From positions 1 through 61,887 of the forward strand of contig NZ_AYLO01000025.1 in NCBI RefSeq assembly GCF_000496735.2: a DNA stretch of 61,887 nucleotides, written 5' to 3'. The notes beneath the pieces are model-generated. The model made no database searches. It worked only from the letters and a program-made list of their open reading frames with translations, and was not told the origin of the DNA. Position numbers and translations under genes: made by a program. Positions within the stretch are counted from its first letter, which is position 1, and every line of letters starts with the position of its first letter. The stretch comes from Methyloglobulus morosus KoM1. Its GTDB lineage: Bacteria; Pseudomonadota; Gammaproteobacteria; Methylococcales; Methylomonadaceae. Positions 1 through 9,060 of the stretch are shown one piece after another.

Positions 1-616
1 ACCCCAATTGTTGAAGCCGATACGTAAACCTAAAGGTTAGGCCTAAAGTTAGAATCGCTTTTTCGTTTTTGCTGTAACTTACGGAGAAGTTTAGCTTAAT
101 TATCTACTTGATGTTGATGTCGTTACTGATTATGGGAACTCCATCATAGTTTTCTGATAAATCGCGCCGTTGTGGTTCTATGGCGGAACTTTATGGGCAA
201 GTATAAAATTTCGTGTATGACAAATTAAAGATTAGCGTTCAACAAGGTCACGAAATTTGGACGTTGCCTAACTAACTTTAAACTGTTTACTAGTCTACAA
301 ACTACTTCTTTTTATTGAATAAAGCATAGTAAAGAAGGGTGATAAAATCAAATTTGATTGGCGTTATTTTTAGGGCTGGTGTGGGTTGATTTGTGGGCTT
401 GTATGGGTTGCCGGATTGAGATCGGCAGGATTGTGCTGAGATATTCTTTACAGCGGAGGTTTAGGGCTTGGGCTAAGCACTAAACCCTCTTCGTCCTTGA
501 GGGGTGAGTGTTAGGGATTTCGGCAACAGGCATGGAGCTTGTGTCGCTAGGGGTAGGGTGAAAGAAGGCTATTAACTGCTGAGGAGTTGGCTGCAAAACG
601 TCACAAATGTAGCGTT
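1..616. other. left-edge non-coding stretch
   Basis: No gene is recognised here. No reading frame of useful length is open and no tRNA or rRNA is visible. The segment next to the response-regulator gene contains a short inverted repeat around 487-504 (CCCTC...GAGGG), without a T-run on either strand, so I do not call it a terminator. Confidence 0.4.
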
Positions 617-1003
617 TTAACTCAACATACCACTAATTTTTTTGACTAAATCGGCAGGTTTAAAGGGTTTTATCATGTAGGCCGTGATGCCTGCCGTAAC
701 GGCTTCTTTAACTTTGCTGCCTTCTGATGAAGAGGTCAGCATAATGAAAGGTGTCCCCGCTATTTTCGGATCGGCTTGTACCGCCTTAAAAAATTCCAGC
801 CCGCTCATGACAGGCATGTTCCAGTCACACACGATGAGGTTGACCCTGACTTTCTGCATAAGTTTTAGGGCTTCTTGCCCGTCCGGTGCATCAAACACAT
901 GCGCGAAGCCAGCTTCCCGCAAAATGGCTTTGGTCAAGCTTCGCATGGATAAGACATCATCAACAATCAGGATTTTATTGAGAAATATTTCTTTTGAGTC
1001 CAT
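617..1003 (-). CDS. CheY-like single-domain response regulator
   Basis: Stand-alone receiver domain of 128 aa with no output domain. The acidic pocket D15/D16, the phospho-acceptor D60 (in VCDWNMP), T90 and the switch lysine K112 (IKPF) are all present, so it should be phosphorylatable. By family knowledge such proteins signal to the flagellar switch or act as phosphate sinks. It differs clearly from the cheY next to cheA at 40747-41109, so the window encodes two single-domain receivers. It is monocistronic. The gene to its right is divergent and the left side is empty. Which kinase feeds it cannot be seen; the CheA encoded here is the obvious candidate. Confidence 0.9.
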   Translation of the reverse strand: MDSKEIFLNKILIVDDVLSMRSLTKAILREAGFAHVFDAPDGQEALKLMQKVRVNLIVCDWNMPVMSGLEFFKAVQADPKIAGTPFIMLTSSSEGSKVKEAVTAGITAYMIKPFKPADLVKKISGMLS

Positions 1004-1453
1004 TGTAAATCCCAGTTATCACGTCGTTCAGTAACTGTCAGCCCTTCATTGTGAGGCGGGTGACATAATTATTTATAAGTACAGGCAGAATTGTCCGGCT
1101 ATGTTAATGCTTTGATGAGTGTCGAACAAGCCCCCGTAGTTCCAAAAATGGCAATTGTTATTTTTAAACGGTTTTGGGTGTTTCTCGCGTGAGCGCCATA
1201 TTTTTGTTTGCTCCCTGTATGGCGACATTATAGGCTAATCTTGGTAATCTATCTGTAACGCAATGTAATTTACGTTATGAAGTTCACATAAAAGTTGAAG
1301 TATTTTCTTGTCATGACAGAAAGATATTTTTTTATTTGTCTTGAAATCAATAAAATACATTCTTTTTTGAAGGCAAAGGAAAGTGCATTAGGGATTGCCA
1401 ATCATCATGGCTTTTTTGAAATTCGGGCATTTAGCCAATAGGGAGTCGCTATT
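1004..1453. other. divergent intergenic region
   Basis: About 450 bp between the divergent response regulator and the methyltransferase gene, AT-rich toward its right half. A 7-bp inverted repeat (CGCCATA at 1194-1200 with TATGGCG at 1218-1224) is visible. No convincing sigma-54 or sigma-28 motif was found. Both genes must have their promoters here. Confidence 0.4.
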
Positions 1454-2224
1454 TTGTTAAAACAGCTCGTTAGGGTTCCCGTTGTTCTTGTTGCCCTATT
1501 TTTGCAATTCGTGGCTGTTCTGGGGGTGATGTTTGTAACACATATTTTTACCTTGAAACTGTCACCCATTGCATTTGCCTGTTCTAGTGGGGTGTTTGCC
1601 GCTAGTTTTAGTTATATTGCCAAACTCGACAGGTGGTGGTGGTTTATCCAATTTTTATTTCTCCCCGCTCTGGTAGCGGTGTTTGCGCTAAATATTCACC
1701 CCAACTTTTTTCTTGTGGCCTTCTTTATCATGTTATTGGTGTTTTGGAACACTTTTCGCACCCAGGTGCCACTGTATTTGTCCAGCGAAAAAGTGTGGCG
1801 TGCGTTGGAAAACTTTCTTCCGCAGCCAAAACTGGGCATGGTTTTTTCTTTTGTGGATATTGGTTCAGGTTTGGGCGGTGTTTTGACGCATCTGGCGAAC
1901 AGTCGTCCTGACGGAAATTATTACGGTATTGAATCAGCCCCGTTGCCTTTCTTGTGGAGTTGGTTGAGGTTTCGTTTGGGTGGTTACCGCCAATGCCAGG
2001 TATATTGGGGCGATCTATGGAATTGCGACCTTTCCCATTACGATGTGGTGTTTGCGTATCTTTCACCCGCGCCGATGGAACGGTTATGGCGGAAGGCGCA
2101 AGCGGAAATGCGCTCTGGGACGGTTTTTATCAGCAGTACTTTTGCTGTGCCTGGACATGTACCTGTTGAGGTTGTCAGCATAGACGATTTGCATCAATCC
2201 ACTTTATTGGTGTGGCGGATGTAA
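1454..2224 (+). CDS. membrane-anchored class I SAM methyltransferase-like protein
   Basis: 256 aa. The first ~100 residues are hydrophobic and should form three to four membrane segments. The C-terminal part carries the SAM-binding glycine loop DIGSGLGG (135-142), followed by an acidic residue at the end of strand 2 (YYGIE, E160). The start is TTG, with AGGGAG about 9 nt upstream (1439-1444); no ATG lies in frame before it. The substrate is unknown. Proteins of this shape are usually annotated only as class I methyltransferases. It is monocistronic and convergent with motB. There is no direct evidence for a role in motility. Confidence 0.7.
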   Translation: MLKQLVRVPVVLVALFLQFVAVLGVMFVTHIFTLKLSPIAFACSSGVFAASFSYIAKLDRWWWFIQFLFLPALVAVFALNIHPNFFLVAFFIMLLVFWNTFRTQVPLYLSSEKVWRALENFLPQPKLGMVFSFVDIGSGLGGVLTHLANSRPDGNYYGIESAPLPFLWSWLRFRLGGYRQCQVYWGDLWNCDLSHYDVVFAYLSPAPMERLWRKAQAEMRSGTVFISSTFAVPGHVPVEVVSIDDLHQSTLLVWRM

Positions 2225-2358
2225 CAGCAATGCCGTGGGGTTGAGCGGTTGTTTTCTTTCCTCTAGGGAAGGTTGCGGATTCTCTATCCGTTGCCATACT
2301 TCCCCTATCCTTGGAGGGCAAAGCTTAGGATGAGCGTAGGCATTTTCCTTATTTATTT

Positions 2359-2392
2359 TCCCCTCACCCCAGCCCTCTCCCGCAGGGAGAGG
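2359..2392. repeat. REP-like palindromic intergenic repeat
   Basis: The tract starts with CCCCTCACCCC and ends in a perfect 8-bp hairpin, CCTCTCCC (2374-2381), loop GCA, GGGAGAGG (2385-2392). This matches a family of dispersed intergenic repeats common in gammaproteobacteria. It lies between the convergent methyltransferase and motB genes, just past the motB stop. There is no T-run, so I read it as a repeat and not as a classical terminator, although it could protect the mRNA 3' end. Confidence 0.65.
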
Positions 2393-2426
2393 ATTACTTC
2401 CTGCCTTAAGCTTGGCAAGTTCCGTT

Positions 2427-3629
2427 CTAATGCTTTTCAGGCTCAGGAGCGGGTTTGGCTTCGGCATCAGCCGCTGGTTTTTCTGGTGTTCCAGCCGGTT
2501 CATGCGTTTCGGCTGGTGGAGGTGCGGATTCAGGCTGGGGAGCAGATTCTGTACCTGCTGGTATTTCAGTCGGTGGAGCTTTGGTTTGATGTTCGGCTTC
2601 CGTCGGGGTTGTCGGCTCGGGTTTAGGTCCAGTCTCCCCAACTACGGGTTTTTCAGTAGGTTTTTCTGGCGTTGTCGATGGCTCATGGGCCTTGGTTTCA
2701 GGCGCATCATGCGGGGCTGCGGCATCTGTGGGCTGGTGTTCGTCGCCGCCCTCTTTAGTTCCATGAGCGGGCGCTTCCACTGGTGCCGGTGCTTTTTCAT
2801 CTGTGGCAGCAGGCATATTTCCCGACGAAGCCTCCAGTATTTTCTTCTCTGCTTTTTTGTTCATCACTATGATGGAAATCCGCCTGTTCATCGGGTCTAG
2901 CGGATCTTTCTTGTTAAAATGAATACTGTCTGACAGGCCGGCAACTCGGATAATCTTATCCTCCCCAAGGCCGCCCTGGGTCAATACAAAGCGGGCGGCA
3001 TTCGCACGTTCGCTGGAAAGCTCCCAGTTGGTGTATTGCTTCCGGTTGCCTGAAAAGGGCTGCGAATCAGTATGCCCATTGATGGTGATCCGGTTAGGCA
3101 AGCTGTTGATGACTGGGGCAAGTGCGCTCAGGATAGTCCTGATTTGAGGTTCGGTTTCCGAACTGCCGGTTTTGAACATGGGCTTATTCTTGCTGTCAAC
3201 AATTTGTACACGCAAGCCTTCGTCCGTAATTTCAAGCTTGATTTGATCTTTGGCTTCGGACAGCTTAATGTCGTCCTTAATCATTTTTTCGATTTTTTCT
3301 TTTAGTTTTGCCAAATTTTTCTTTTCTTCTTTTTCCGCGATAAGTTCCAAATCGGTAGTGGCTTCTTTCCCTTGTATTTCAGAAAGCGAACCACTGGTTC
3401 CGGGCGGTGGCGCTGTACCTTTACTGGATTCTTCGGCTTTATAAGGGTTTTGAAAATATTCGGAAATACCTTTTTTGGTTTCTTCGGTCGTTGACCCTAA
3501 CAGCCACATCAACAGGAAAAAGGCCATCATGGCAGTGACGAAATCAGCATAAGCCAATTTCCACGCGCCGCCATGATGCTCCTGGCCTTTCTTTTTGATT
3601 ATTTTTTTGATGATGGGTTGTTCGGCCAT
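2427..3629 (-). CDS. motB: flagellar stator protein MotB
   Basis: Stator B subunit, 400 aa. A basic N-terminus is followed by one membrane helix with the proton-carrying Asp (D29 in YADFVTAMMAFF). After that come a plug/linker, a periplasmic OmpA-like peptidoglycan-binding domain (about 150-265; motifs INGHTDSQPF, NWELSSERANAARF, RRISI), and a ~130-residue tail after the OmpA fold rich in Pro, Glu, Ala and Thr. Typical MotB is ~300-310 aa, so the tail is an unusual extension. It lies 11 bp downstream of motA in the same operon. It pairs with MotA to make a proton channel; the second pair, MotCD, is at 26911-28911. Confidence 0.96.
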   Translation of the reverse strand: MAEQPIIKKIIKKKGQEHHGGAWKLAYADFVTAMMAFFLLMWLLGSTTEETKKGISEYFQNPYKAEESSKGTAPPPGTSGSLSEIQGKEATTDLELIAEKEEKKNLAKLKEKIEKMIKDDIKLSEAKDQIKLEITDEGLRVQIVDSKNKPMFKTGSSETEPQIRTILSALAPVINSLPNRITINGHTDSQPFSGNRKQYTNWELSSERANAARFVLTQGGLGEDKIIRVAGLSDSIHFNKKDPLDPMNRRISIIVMNKKAEKKILEASSGNMPAATDEKAPAPVEAPAHGTKEGGDEHQPTDAAAPHDAPETKAHEPSTTPEKPTEKPVVGETGPKPEPTTPTEAEHQTKAPPTEIPAGTESAPQPESAPPPAETHEPAGTPEKPAADAEAKPAPEPEKH

Positions 3630-3640
3630 AATGGTGTTTG

Positions 3641-4504
3641 TTAACCTTCGGCTGGTTTATTTTTGTGGGCTTTCAGCTGTTCGTCCAATTCAGCAAAAGT
3701 GGGACGCAGATTGGAAGGGATCATCGCCCGCATATATTCTGCGGTCATCGTGGGCGATATGGCATTCGCGCAGCATAACAGGCCTTTTTGGGTGCATTTA
3801 TAGGCATTTCCGAGGGCTTCTAATCGGTCTTCCATGACACTGGAGACAGGCGATATAAAGCCGTAAGCCAGCAAAATGCCCAAAAATGTCCCGACCAGCG
3901 CGGCTGCGATCAATTTGCCCAATTCGGCGGGCGGCAAACTTACCGATTCCATGGTGTGCACGACACCCAATACGGCGGCGACGATCCCAAAAGCAGGCAT
4001 ACCGTCAGCCAGGCCTTTGACAGCCTTGATCGGGCCATGACCTTCTTCGTGATGTGTTTCGAGAGCTTGGTCCATCAGGTCTTCTAATACATGCGCCTCA
4101 ATGCCGGTGACCATTAAGCGCAGGTTGTCGCGGATAAATTCCATCAGGTGATGGTCTTTCATGACTTTGGGCGAAAAAATGGTTTCGATTTCCGGGCCGT
4201 CAATGACGTCTTCCAATGACAATAAGCCCTCTTTGCGTATTTTGCTGGAAAGGGTGTTAAATGACATTAACAACTCAAGATAAAAAGCCTTGTCGCAAGG
4301 GGCGCCTTTTAATGTCCCTGTTCCTTCCTTCAGTGAGGCCTTTATGACGTGCATGGAGTTGCCACACACAAACGCTCCTAAGGCGGCGCCAATGATAATG
4401 ACAAATTCAAAGGGTTGGAACAAGACGGCCGGATGTCCGCCTCCCCCGATAAATCCGCCCATGATTGCCCCAATGATCAGCACATAGCCCACAATAACTA
4501 ACAT
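3641..4504 (-). CDS. motA: flagellar stator protein MotA
   Basis: Stator A subunit, 287 aa from the chosen start, close to the ~295 aa of E. coli MotA. It has four membrane segments, a cytoplasmic loop with RKEGLLSLED (torque-generating charged helix) and the conserved proline region PAFGIVAAVLGVVHTME. A longer frame runs to 4549. I choose ATG at 4504 because AGAGGAA lies 6-8 nt upstream and because the family begins at this hydrophobic MLVIVGYV sequence. It is the first gene of motAB. No convincing sigma-28 motif was found in the 280-bp divergent region shared with flgM. Confidence 0.96.
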   Translation of the reverse strand: MLVIVGYVLIIGAIMGGFIGGGGHPAVLFQPFEFVIIIGAALGAFVCGNSMHVIKASLKEGTGTLKGAPCDKAFYLELLMSFNTLSSKIRKEGLLSLEDVIDGPEIETIFSPKVMKDHHLMEFIRDNLRLMVTGIEAHVLEDLMDQALETHHEEGHGPIKAVKGLADGMPAFGIVAAVLGVVHTMESVSLPPAELGKLIAAALVGTFLGILLAYGFISPVSSVMEDRLEALGNAYKCTQKGLLCCANAISPTMTAEYMRAMIPSNLRPTFAELDEQLKAHKNKPAEG

Positions 4505-4724
4505 AAATTCCTCTAAAGAAACGGTTGGATACGGCACACAAATGTTCACCCGATGAAAAAATTCCAGGCCACTCTGCGTAAATATAGTAGTTCAAAAAAA
4601 TTTTGTCTTTTTTAATATGAAGAGGTAATTTCCAGGTGAAGGGTTTTTAAAGCAATTGGCACTTTATAAGATGGCGCTAATCTTTAATGCTTAAAGAAAT
4701 GCATTTTCTACTTGTGTTTTACAT

Positions 4725-4751
4725 TAAAGTTTTTCGTTGGGCTGTCGATAA
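4725..4751 (+). promoter_or_regulatory. sigma-28 (FliA) promoter of flgM
   Basis: TAAAGTTT (4725-4732), an 11-nt spacer, then GTCGATAA (4744-4751). This matches the sigma-28 consensus TAAAGTTT-N11-GCCGATAA with one mismatch and exact spacing. It lies 33 bp before the flgM ATG and would couple anti-sigma factor synthesis to FliA activity. Confidence 0.85.
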
Positions 4752-4784
4752 CAGGTACAATGAAACCATATTTAGGAGTTTGAC

Positions 4785-5090
4785 ATGGCTATCGAATCAA
4801 TTACAGGCAGAACGCGTGTGCCCATTGCCACCAAAGCAGTTCCAAAAACTGAAATGGATGGTGGGAATAAAGCGGCAAAGCAAGCCGAAAAGAGCGACAG
4901 TATTGCAATTACCGGTATAGCGCAAGGGATAAAAAAGGCCTTTGAATCTTCATCTTCTGGTGCTATTGTTGATGCAGAACGGGTCGCGTCTGTGAAAAAA
5001 GCCATTGCTGAGGGTAGTTACCAGGTTAATGCCGAAAGGATTGCAGACAAAATGATGCAATACGAAAACTTAACCCCACAAAATAAATAA
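4785..5090 (+). CDS. flgM: anti-sigma-28 factor FlgM
   Basis: 101 aa, within the usual FlgM size. The N-terminal half is low in structure and rich in small and polar residues. The C-terminal half carries the sigma-binding helices (VASVKKAIAEGSYQV...AERIADKMM), typical of FlgM. It binds FliA (encoded at 26126) in the cytoplasm and is exported once the hook is complete. The ATG has TAGGAG about 6 nt upstream and a sigma-28 promoter ahead of it. flgN follows after 8 bp. Confidence 0.93.
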   Translation: MAIESITGRTRVPIATKAVPKTEMDGGNKAAKQAEKSDSIAITGIAQGIKKAFESSSSGAIVDAERVASVKKAIAEGSYQVNAERIADKMMQYENLTPQNK

Positions 5091-5098
5091 GCAGGGAA

Positions 5099-5596
5099 AT
5101 GGTAGAAAAAACTTGGCCTATTGCGGAAAAGCTGATCATTAATACCCTGGATTTGACCAGACAGCTTCATCGCCAATTTGTCCAAGAAGCGGATATGCTT
5201 AAGGATTCCCCGCAGCCTGAATTGCTTGATGCTATTACCGCCAACAAACGACAGTTGTTGAGTCAGCTAGAACAATTTAATCAGCAATGCGGCCAAATTT
5301 TGGCAACTGAAAAGTTGCCCAATAATCGGGATGGGTTTAAGGTGTATTTCCAACGGGCGGAAGCGGAAGGATTGCCGACGACCGAGACATTTAAGAATTG
5401 GTCGCAAATTCAGCTTCTATGTTCCGAGTGCAAGGCGCTGAATGAACAAAATGGCGCAAGCATCGAACTGTTGGCCCAACATACTAAACGGTCACTGGAC
5501 ATATTGAAAGGTAAGCCATTCAGTTCAAACACCTATGGGCGGGACGGTATAACCAAAAGCGATCCGGTCACCCATACCCTAACTTTTTATTTGTAA
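5099..5596 (+). CDS. flgN: flagellar export chaperone FlgN
   Basis: 165 aa, predicted all-helical. The family signature near the C-terminus is visible (LNEQNGASIELL... RSLDILKG... YGRDG). FlgN is the cytosolic chaperone for the hook-associated proteins FlgK and FlgL, both encoded here (49668, 51333). It lies 8 bp after flgM in the usual flgMN arrangement. The AGGGAA just before the ATG leaves very short spacing, so translation may be coupled to flgM. Confidence 0.88.
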   Translation: MVEKTWPIAEKLIINTLDLTRQLHRQFVQEADMLKDSPQPELLDAITANKRQLLSQLEQFNQQCGQILATEKLPNNRDGFKVYFQRAEAEGLPTTETFKNWSQIQLLCSECKALNEQNGASIELLAQHTKRSLDILKGKPFSSNTYGRDGITKSDPVTHTLTFYL

Positions 5597-5716
5597 GGCA
5601 TTCTTGAATCAAGAATGCCTTGCTTGTGCCTATTTCCCCGGTTAAGCTTCAAGCGCATTGATTGTTGAAGATCTACAATATCTAAAAATACCTGAAAAAT
5701 AGTAGGTTGTCGCACT

Positions 5717-6454
5717 ATGGAACATGAATCCGCATTTATCATCCGAAACCCTGCACAAATTATCAACAAGCTATCCCTGTTGCTTAAAAATAAACGCCTG
5801 ATTACGGTGTACTTTGGCGATAAGAAAGATTCATTCGTTTCCACATTACTGGATGTGGACAAGAAAGATAAGATTTTAATTTTTGATGGTTGTAAGGAGG
5901 AATTAGCCGAACAATTACTGAGTAGCCCAAAAATTATTTGTAATACGGAACATTTAGGCGCAAAAGTCGTTTTTAATCTGACAGATTTGGTGCCGATTAA
6001 TTACCAAAGTAAGCTGGCGTTCACCGCACCGATGCCGGAAATGATGCGTTGGATAGAACACAGGGAGTTTTTTCGGTTAAGGGCACCTTATGCAACGCCT
6101 AGTCATTGCGTATTAACGATTAAAGATAAAGAACCTGTCAAACTTAAGTTATACGATATCAGCCTTCGCGGTTTTTCCATGTTGAATACGTCCGAAGAGA
6201 TTTCTGAGCTTATGATCCCCGAGGCCCATTTTGAAAAAATTAAGCTCGAATTAGAAGGTGTTGGTGAATGCGTCGTTTCTTTTGAGGTCAGGAACAAGTG
6301 CGTCATCAATTCTGATAAAGCAAACAGTTTGGAAAAAATAGGCTGCAAATTTACCCGCCTCGCCCCCTCAATTGAAGACACCATCCAGCGTTATATGTTG
6401 CAGGTTGAAAGGGAAATACTTAAAAAGAAAGAAATGGGAACGGTACTTTTTTGA
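5717..6454 (+). CDS. ycgR: YcgR-type PilZ c-di-GMP receptor (flagellar brake)
   Basis: 245 aa. The N-terminal YcgR-like beta domain (about 1-105) is followed by a PilZ domain. The two c-di-GMP binding signatures are intact: RxxxR at R116-R120 (REFFR) and D/NxSxxG at D147-G152 (DISLRG). By family knowledge, YcgR bound to c-di-GMP contacts MotA/FliG/FliM and slows the motor. It sits 120 bp after flgN and may be co-transcribed or have its own promoter. A matching diguanylate cyclase is encoded at 57715-58602. Confidence 0.88.
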   Translation: MEHESAFIIRNPAQIINKLSLLLKNKRLITVYFGDKKDSFVSTLLDVDKKDKILIFDGCKEELAEQLLSSPKIICNTEHLGAKVVFNLTDLVPINYQSKLAFTAPMPEMMRWIEHREFFRLRAPYATPSHCVLTIKDKEPVKLKLYDISLRGFSMLNTSEEISELMIPEAHFEKIKLELEGVGECVVSFEVRNKCVINSDKANSLEKIGCKFTRLAPSIEDTIQRYMLQVEREILKKKEMGTVLF

Positions 6455-6486
6455 CCGCCAAACCTAATCGTTAGGCGACAACTGCC

Positions 6487-6513
6487 AAAACGCTATTATG
6501 AAGAATAGGTTTT
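6487..6513. terminator. possible bidirectional terminator ycgR / fliJ
   Basis: An imperfect hairpin (AAAACgCTATT, short loop, AATAGGTTTT) lies between the convergent ends of ycgR (6454) and fliJ (6543). The A-rich left arm and T-rich right arm would give a terminator-like shape in both directions. The stem is AT-rich and moderate in strength. Confidence 0.4.
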
Positions 6514-6542
6514 GCGCGAAATTCCCGATGTTGGCGGAAAAT

Positions 6543-7004
6543 TCAGGCGTTACTCGTATTGCCGGGATTGTTTCGTCCTAGCCTGGACGCGCGTTCATCT
6601 TGCGCCAATTGCTCAAACTTACTTTCCTGCTTTATTTCAGTCGCCAGGGCAGAATCGTAAACTTTTTTTAGGCTTTCGGTGCGGTTGTGCATGTTCTCCC
6701 AGATTTTTCTTTTCGCCGCCAAATCAGCCCTGCTCTGATCCAGGGAGAGCTCCTGGCCGGCTATTGCCGTGTCCAACTTATCCATAAAGGATCTGAATTC
6801 AAGCAACTGTCCTACATTGGCGCCTACGTTTCCTAGTTGATTGAACTTATCTTGATAGTCCATCCGATATTTCTTTAAGCCGTCCACTTGCGCTTGCATA
6901 GCCGTCAATTTACGTTGGGATGCGCCCAACACTTCCAATTGATTTTTTTCTTGCGCCGCTTTAATCTCGACTATTGTTTTGATCCGTTGGGATTTTTTTA
7001 TCAT
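6543..7004 (-). CDS. fliJ: flagellar export protein FliJ
   Basis: 153 aa, almost entirely alpha-helical coiled coil with a basic N-terminus (MIKKSQRIKTIVEIK), as expected for FliJ. FliJ forms the central stalk of the FliI hexamer and links it to FlhA during type III export. It is the last gene of fliEFGHIJ, overlapping the fliI stop by 4 bp. Sequence conservation in this family is low, so the call rests on size, coiled-coil character and position. Confidence 0.9.
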   Translation of the reverse strand: MIKKSQRIKTIVEIKAAQEKNQLEVLGASQRKLTAMQAQVDGLKKYRMDYQDKFNQLGNVGANVGQLLEFRSFMDKLDTAIAGQELSLDQSRADLAAKRKIWENMHNRTESLKKVYDSALATEIKQESKFEQLAQDERASRLGRNNPGNTSNA

Positions 7005-8362
7005 GATTTTGTTGCCTTTATGCCTAACAGAATGCCTAGCTCTTGTAAACTACGCTCAAAATCAACGGCTTCATCCATATCTTGTTGCAAAAAATCCACA
7101 ATAGCAGGGTTTTTGTCGATGGCTTGGTCGATCCGGCGGTCAGAACCCGGCTGATAAGCGCCTACACTAATCAGGTCGCGGTTTTGTTGATATAGGGAAT
7201 ACATCCGTCTTATATCCCGTGCCATTTGCATATGGCCGGTTTCAACAATGTCCGGCATGACGCGGCTGACTGATGCCTCTATGTCGATAGCCGGGAAATG
7301 CCCCGATTCCGCCAAGCTTCTGGAGAGTACAATATGTCCGTCCAATACCCCGCGTGCGGCATCGGCAATCGGGTCATTGGTGTCGTCCCCTTCTGCCAGC
7401 ACGGTATAAAATGCGGTGATTGAGCCGCCGCCGACATTGGCATTGCCAGCGCGTTCGACCAAGTGCGGCAGTTTTGCAAAAACCGAAGGCGGGTAACCTT
7501 TGGTGGCGGGTGGTTCGTCGATTGCCAACGCAATTTCGCGGTGTGCCTGCGCGAAGCGGGTTAATGAATCCATCAGCAGCAATACATCCAGCCCTTGGTC
7601 GCGAAAATATTCGGCAATACTGGTTGCGAGCAACGCGCCATGTACCCGCATCAAGGGCGGGCAGTCGGCGGGGGTAGCTACAACGACAGAGCGTTTAAGC
7701 CCGTCTTCGCCCAGGATTTTCTGGACGAATTCGTTAACTTCTCGGCCTCGCTCACCAATTAAGCCCACTACGACAATATCGGCATTGGTGAATTTGGTCA
7801 TCATGCCCAACAGGATACTTTTACCTACACCTGTGCCGGCGAACAACCCCATACGTTGACCACGACCCACACAAAGCAGGGAGTTAATCGCCCGTACACC
7901 AACGTCCAATGGTTCGCGAATAGGTTTTCTGGACAAAGGATTAATCGGGGTGCCATTGAGCGAAATCTGGGCATCGGTTTTAAGTGCGCCTTTGTCGTCC
8001 AGGGGATTGCCGGCACCATCCAGGACGCGGCCCAATAAGCCAAATCCAACTCGCGCTAAACTGTTTTTACCCAGCGGGATGACGCGGCAGTCGGGTTCTA
8101 GCCCGTGCAGTTCGCCAGCAGGCATCAAAAATACCCGTGACCCTGAAAAACCGACGACTTCGGCTTCTATCGACCTGCCATTTTTTGTCTCGATTCGGCA
8201 ACGCGAGCCGATAGCCGCACGGCATCCGACCGCTTCCAATGTCAAACCCACCATACGGGACAGTTTGCCTTCAACGATTAGCTCGGTGGATTCCGTCAAT
8301 TTTTCGGAGTAGGGCCTTAATTGGCTTACCCAACTTTGTGATCTATTGGCAGCCGGGATCAT
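7001..8362 (-). CDS. fliI: flagellum-specific ATPase FliI
   Basis: 453 aa F1-type ATPase of the flagellar export apparatus. The Walker A motif is GTGVGKS (176-182). Further family blocks include GLIGERGREVNEF, LLLMDSLTRFAQAHREI and the type-III ATPase block PATKGYPPSVFAKLPHLVERAG. It forms a hexamer with FliH and FliJ at the base of the export gate. Its ATG overlaps the fliH stop (ATGA at 8359-8362), which indicates translational coupling. Confidence 0.97.
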   Translation of the reverse strand: MIPAANRSQSWVSQLRPYSEKLTESTELIVEGKLSRMVGLTLEAVGCRAAIGSRCRIETKNGRSIEAEVVGFSGSRVFLMPAGELHGLEPDCRVIPLGKNSLARVGFGLLGRVLDGAGNPLDDKGALKTDAQISLNGTPINPLSRKPIREPLDVGVRAINSLLCVGRGQRMGLFAGTGVGKSILLGMMTKFTNADIVVVGLIGERGREVNEFVQKILGEDGLKRSVVVATPADCPPLMRVHGALLATSIAEYFRDQGLDVLLLMDSLTRFAQAHREIALAIDEPPATKGYPPSVFAKLPHLVERAGNANVGGGSITAFYTVLAEGDDTNDPIADAARGVLDGHIVLSRSLAESGHFPAIDIEASVSRVMPDIVETGHMQMARDIRRMYSLYQQNRDLISVGAYQPGSDRRIDQAIDKNPAIVDFLQQDMDEAVDFERSLQELGILLGIKATKS

Positions 8363-9060
8363 AGGTGTTTGTCCCGCTCCCGTTCACCGCCTAATATTGT
8401 CGCAACAACAGCCGCTAACCTGTTTTCTACCGTCGCGTTGACATGGGAAACATCGGTGTCGACTCTGCATCCACCCCGGGTAATCAAGGGGTCTTCAGTT
8501 ATGCCCCAAGGCGTTGACATTTCATCAAGGGACAACACTGAGCGGACTAACCCGGCATCTTCTGGGTGCAAATACAACATGATTTTTTGCGACGATAACG
8601 GTAATACGTTAATCGCTTCGCGTACGGCGGCGATTACTTGCCCTGGGTCAAGTTTGATTTCACGACGAATAATTTGGGTAGCAATGGCGATAGTGAGTTT
8701 GACCAATTCATTTTCGACTTCTTCATCCAGGGTCTTGAATGGCTCGCTTAATGACTTCATAAGGCTGATAAATTCATTCGCTTTTTGGTTCAGCAATTCG
8801 ACATTGTCTTCATAACCTTTCCTCGCACCGTCCTTTAGCCCTTGCTCAAAGCCTTGCTGAAAGCCTTCATCTTTCCCTTGGGCAAAAGCTTCATCGTAGG
8901 CTTGCTTTTGCATGGACTCAATTTCGTTTACCGTCAACTGCGGCATTGACGAGGATGGGTTGCCGACCATTTCCCCTGATTTTGGGACATCAGGCAAACG
9001 CCAGACATTTAAGGCTTCCAATTCAGATTCGGAGAAATCGATGCCTTTAGATGAGCTCAT
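8359..9060 (-). CDS. fliH: flagellar assembly protein FliH
   Basis: 233 aa. The centre has the FliH helix with repeated glycines (QGKDEGFQQGFEQGLKDGARKGYE), a GxxxG-type heptad segment typical of the family. The C-terminal domain resembles the F1 delta subunit. FliH is the regulator and peripheral stalk of FliI and docks it to FliN in the C-ring. It overlaps fliG by 14 bp and fliI by 4 bp. Confidence 0.94.
   Translation of the reverse strand: MSSSKGIDFSESELEALNVWRLPDVPKSGEMVGNPSSSMPQLTVNEIESMQKQAYDEAFAQGKDEGFQQGFEQGLKDGARKGYEDNVELLNQKANEFISLMKSLSEPFKTLDEEVENELVKLTIAIATQIIRREIKLDPGQVIAAVREAINVLPLSSQKIMLYLHPEDAGLVRSVLSLDEMSTPWGITEDPLITRGGCRVDTDVSHVNATVENRLAAVVATILGGERERDKHL

Noticed and set aside
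2204-2641. Minus-strand 145-aa frame overlapping the end of motB
   Set aside because: Out of frame with motB and runs through the REP-like repeat; Pro/Leu-rich shadow of the low-complexity MotB tail.
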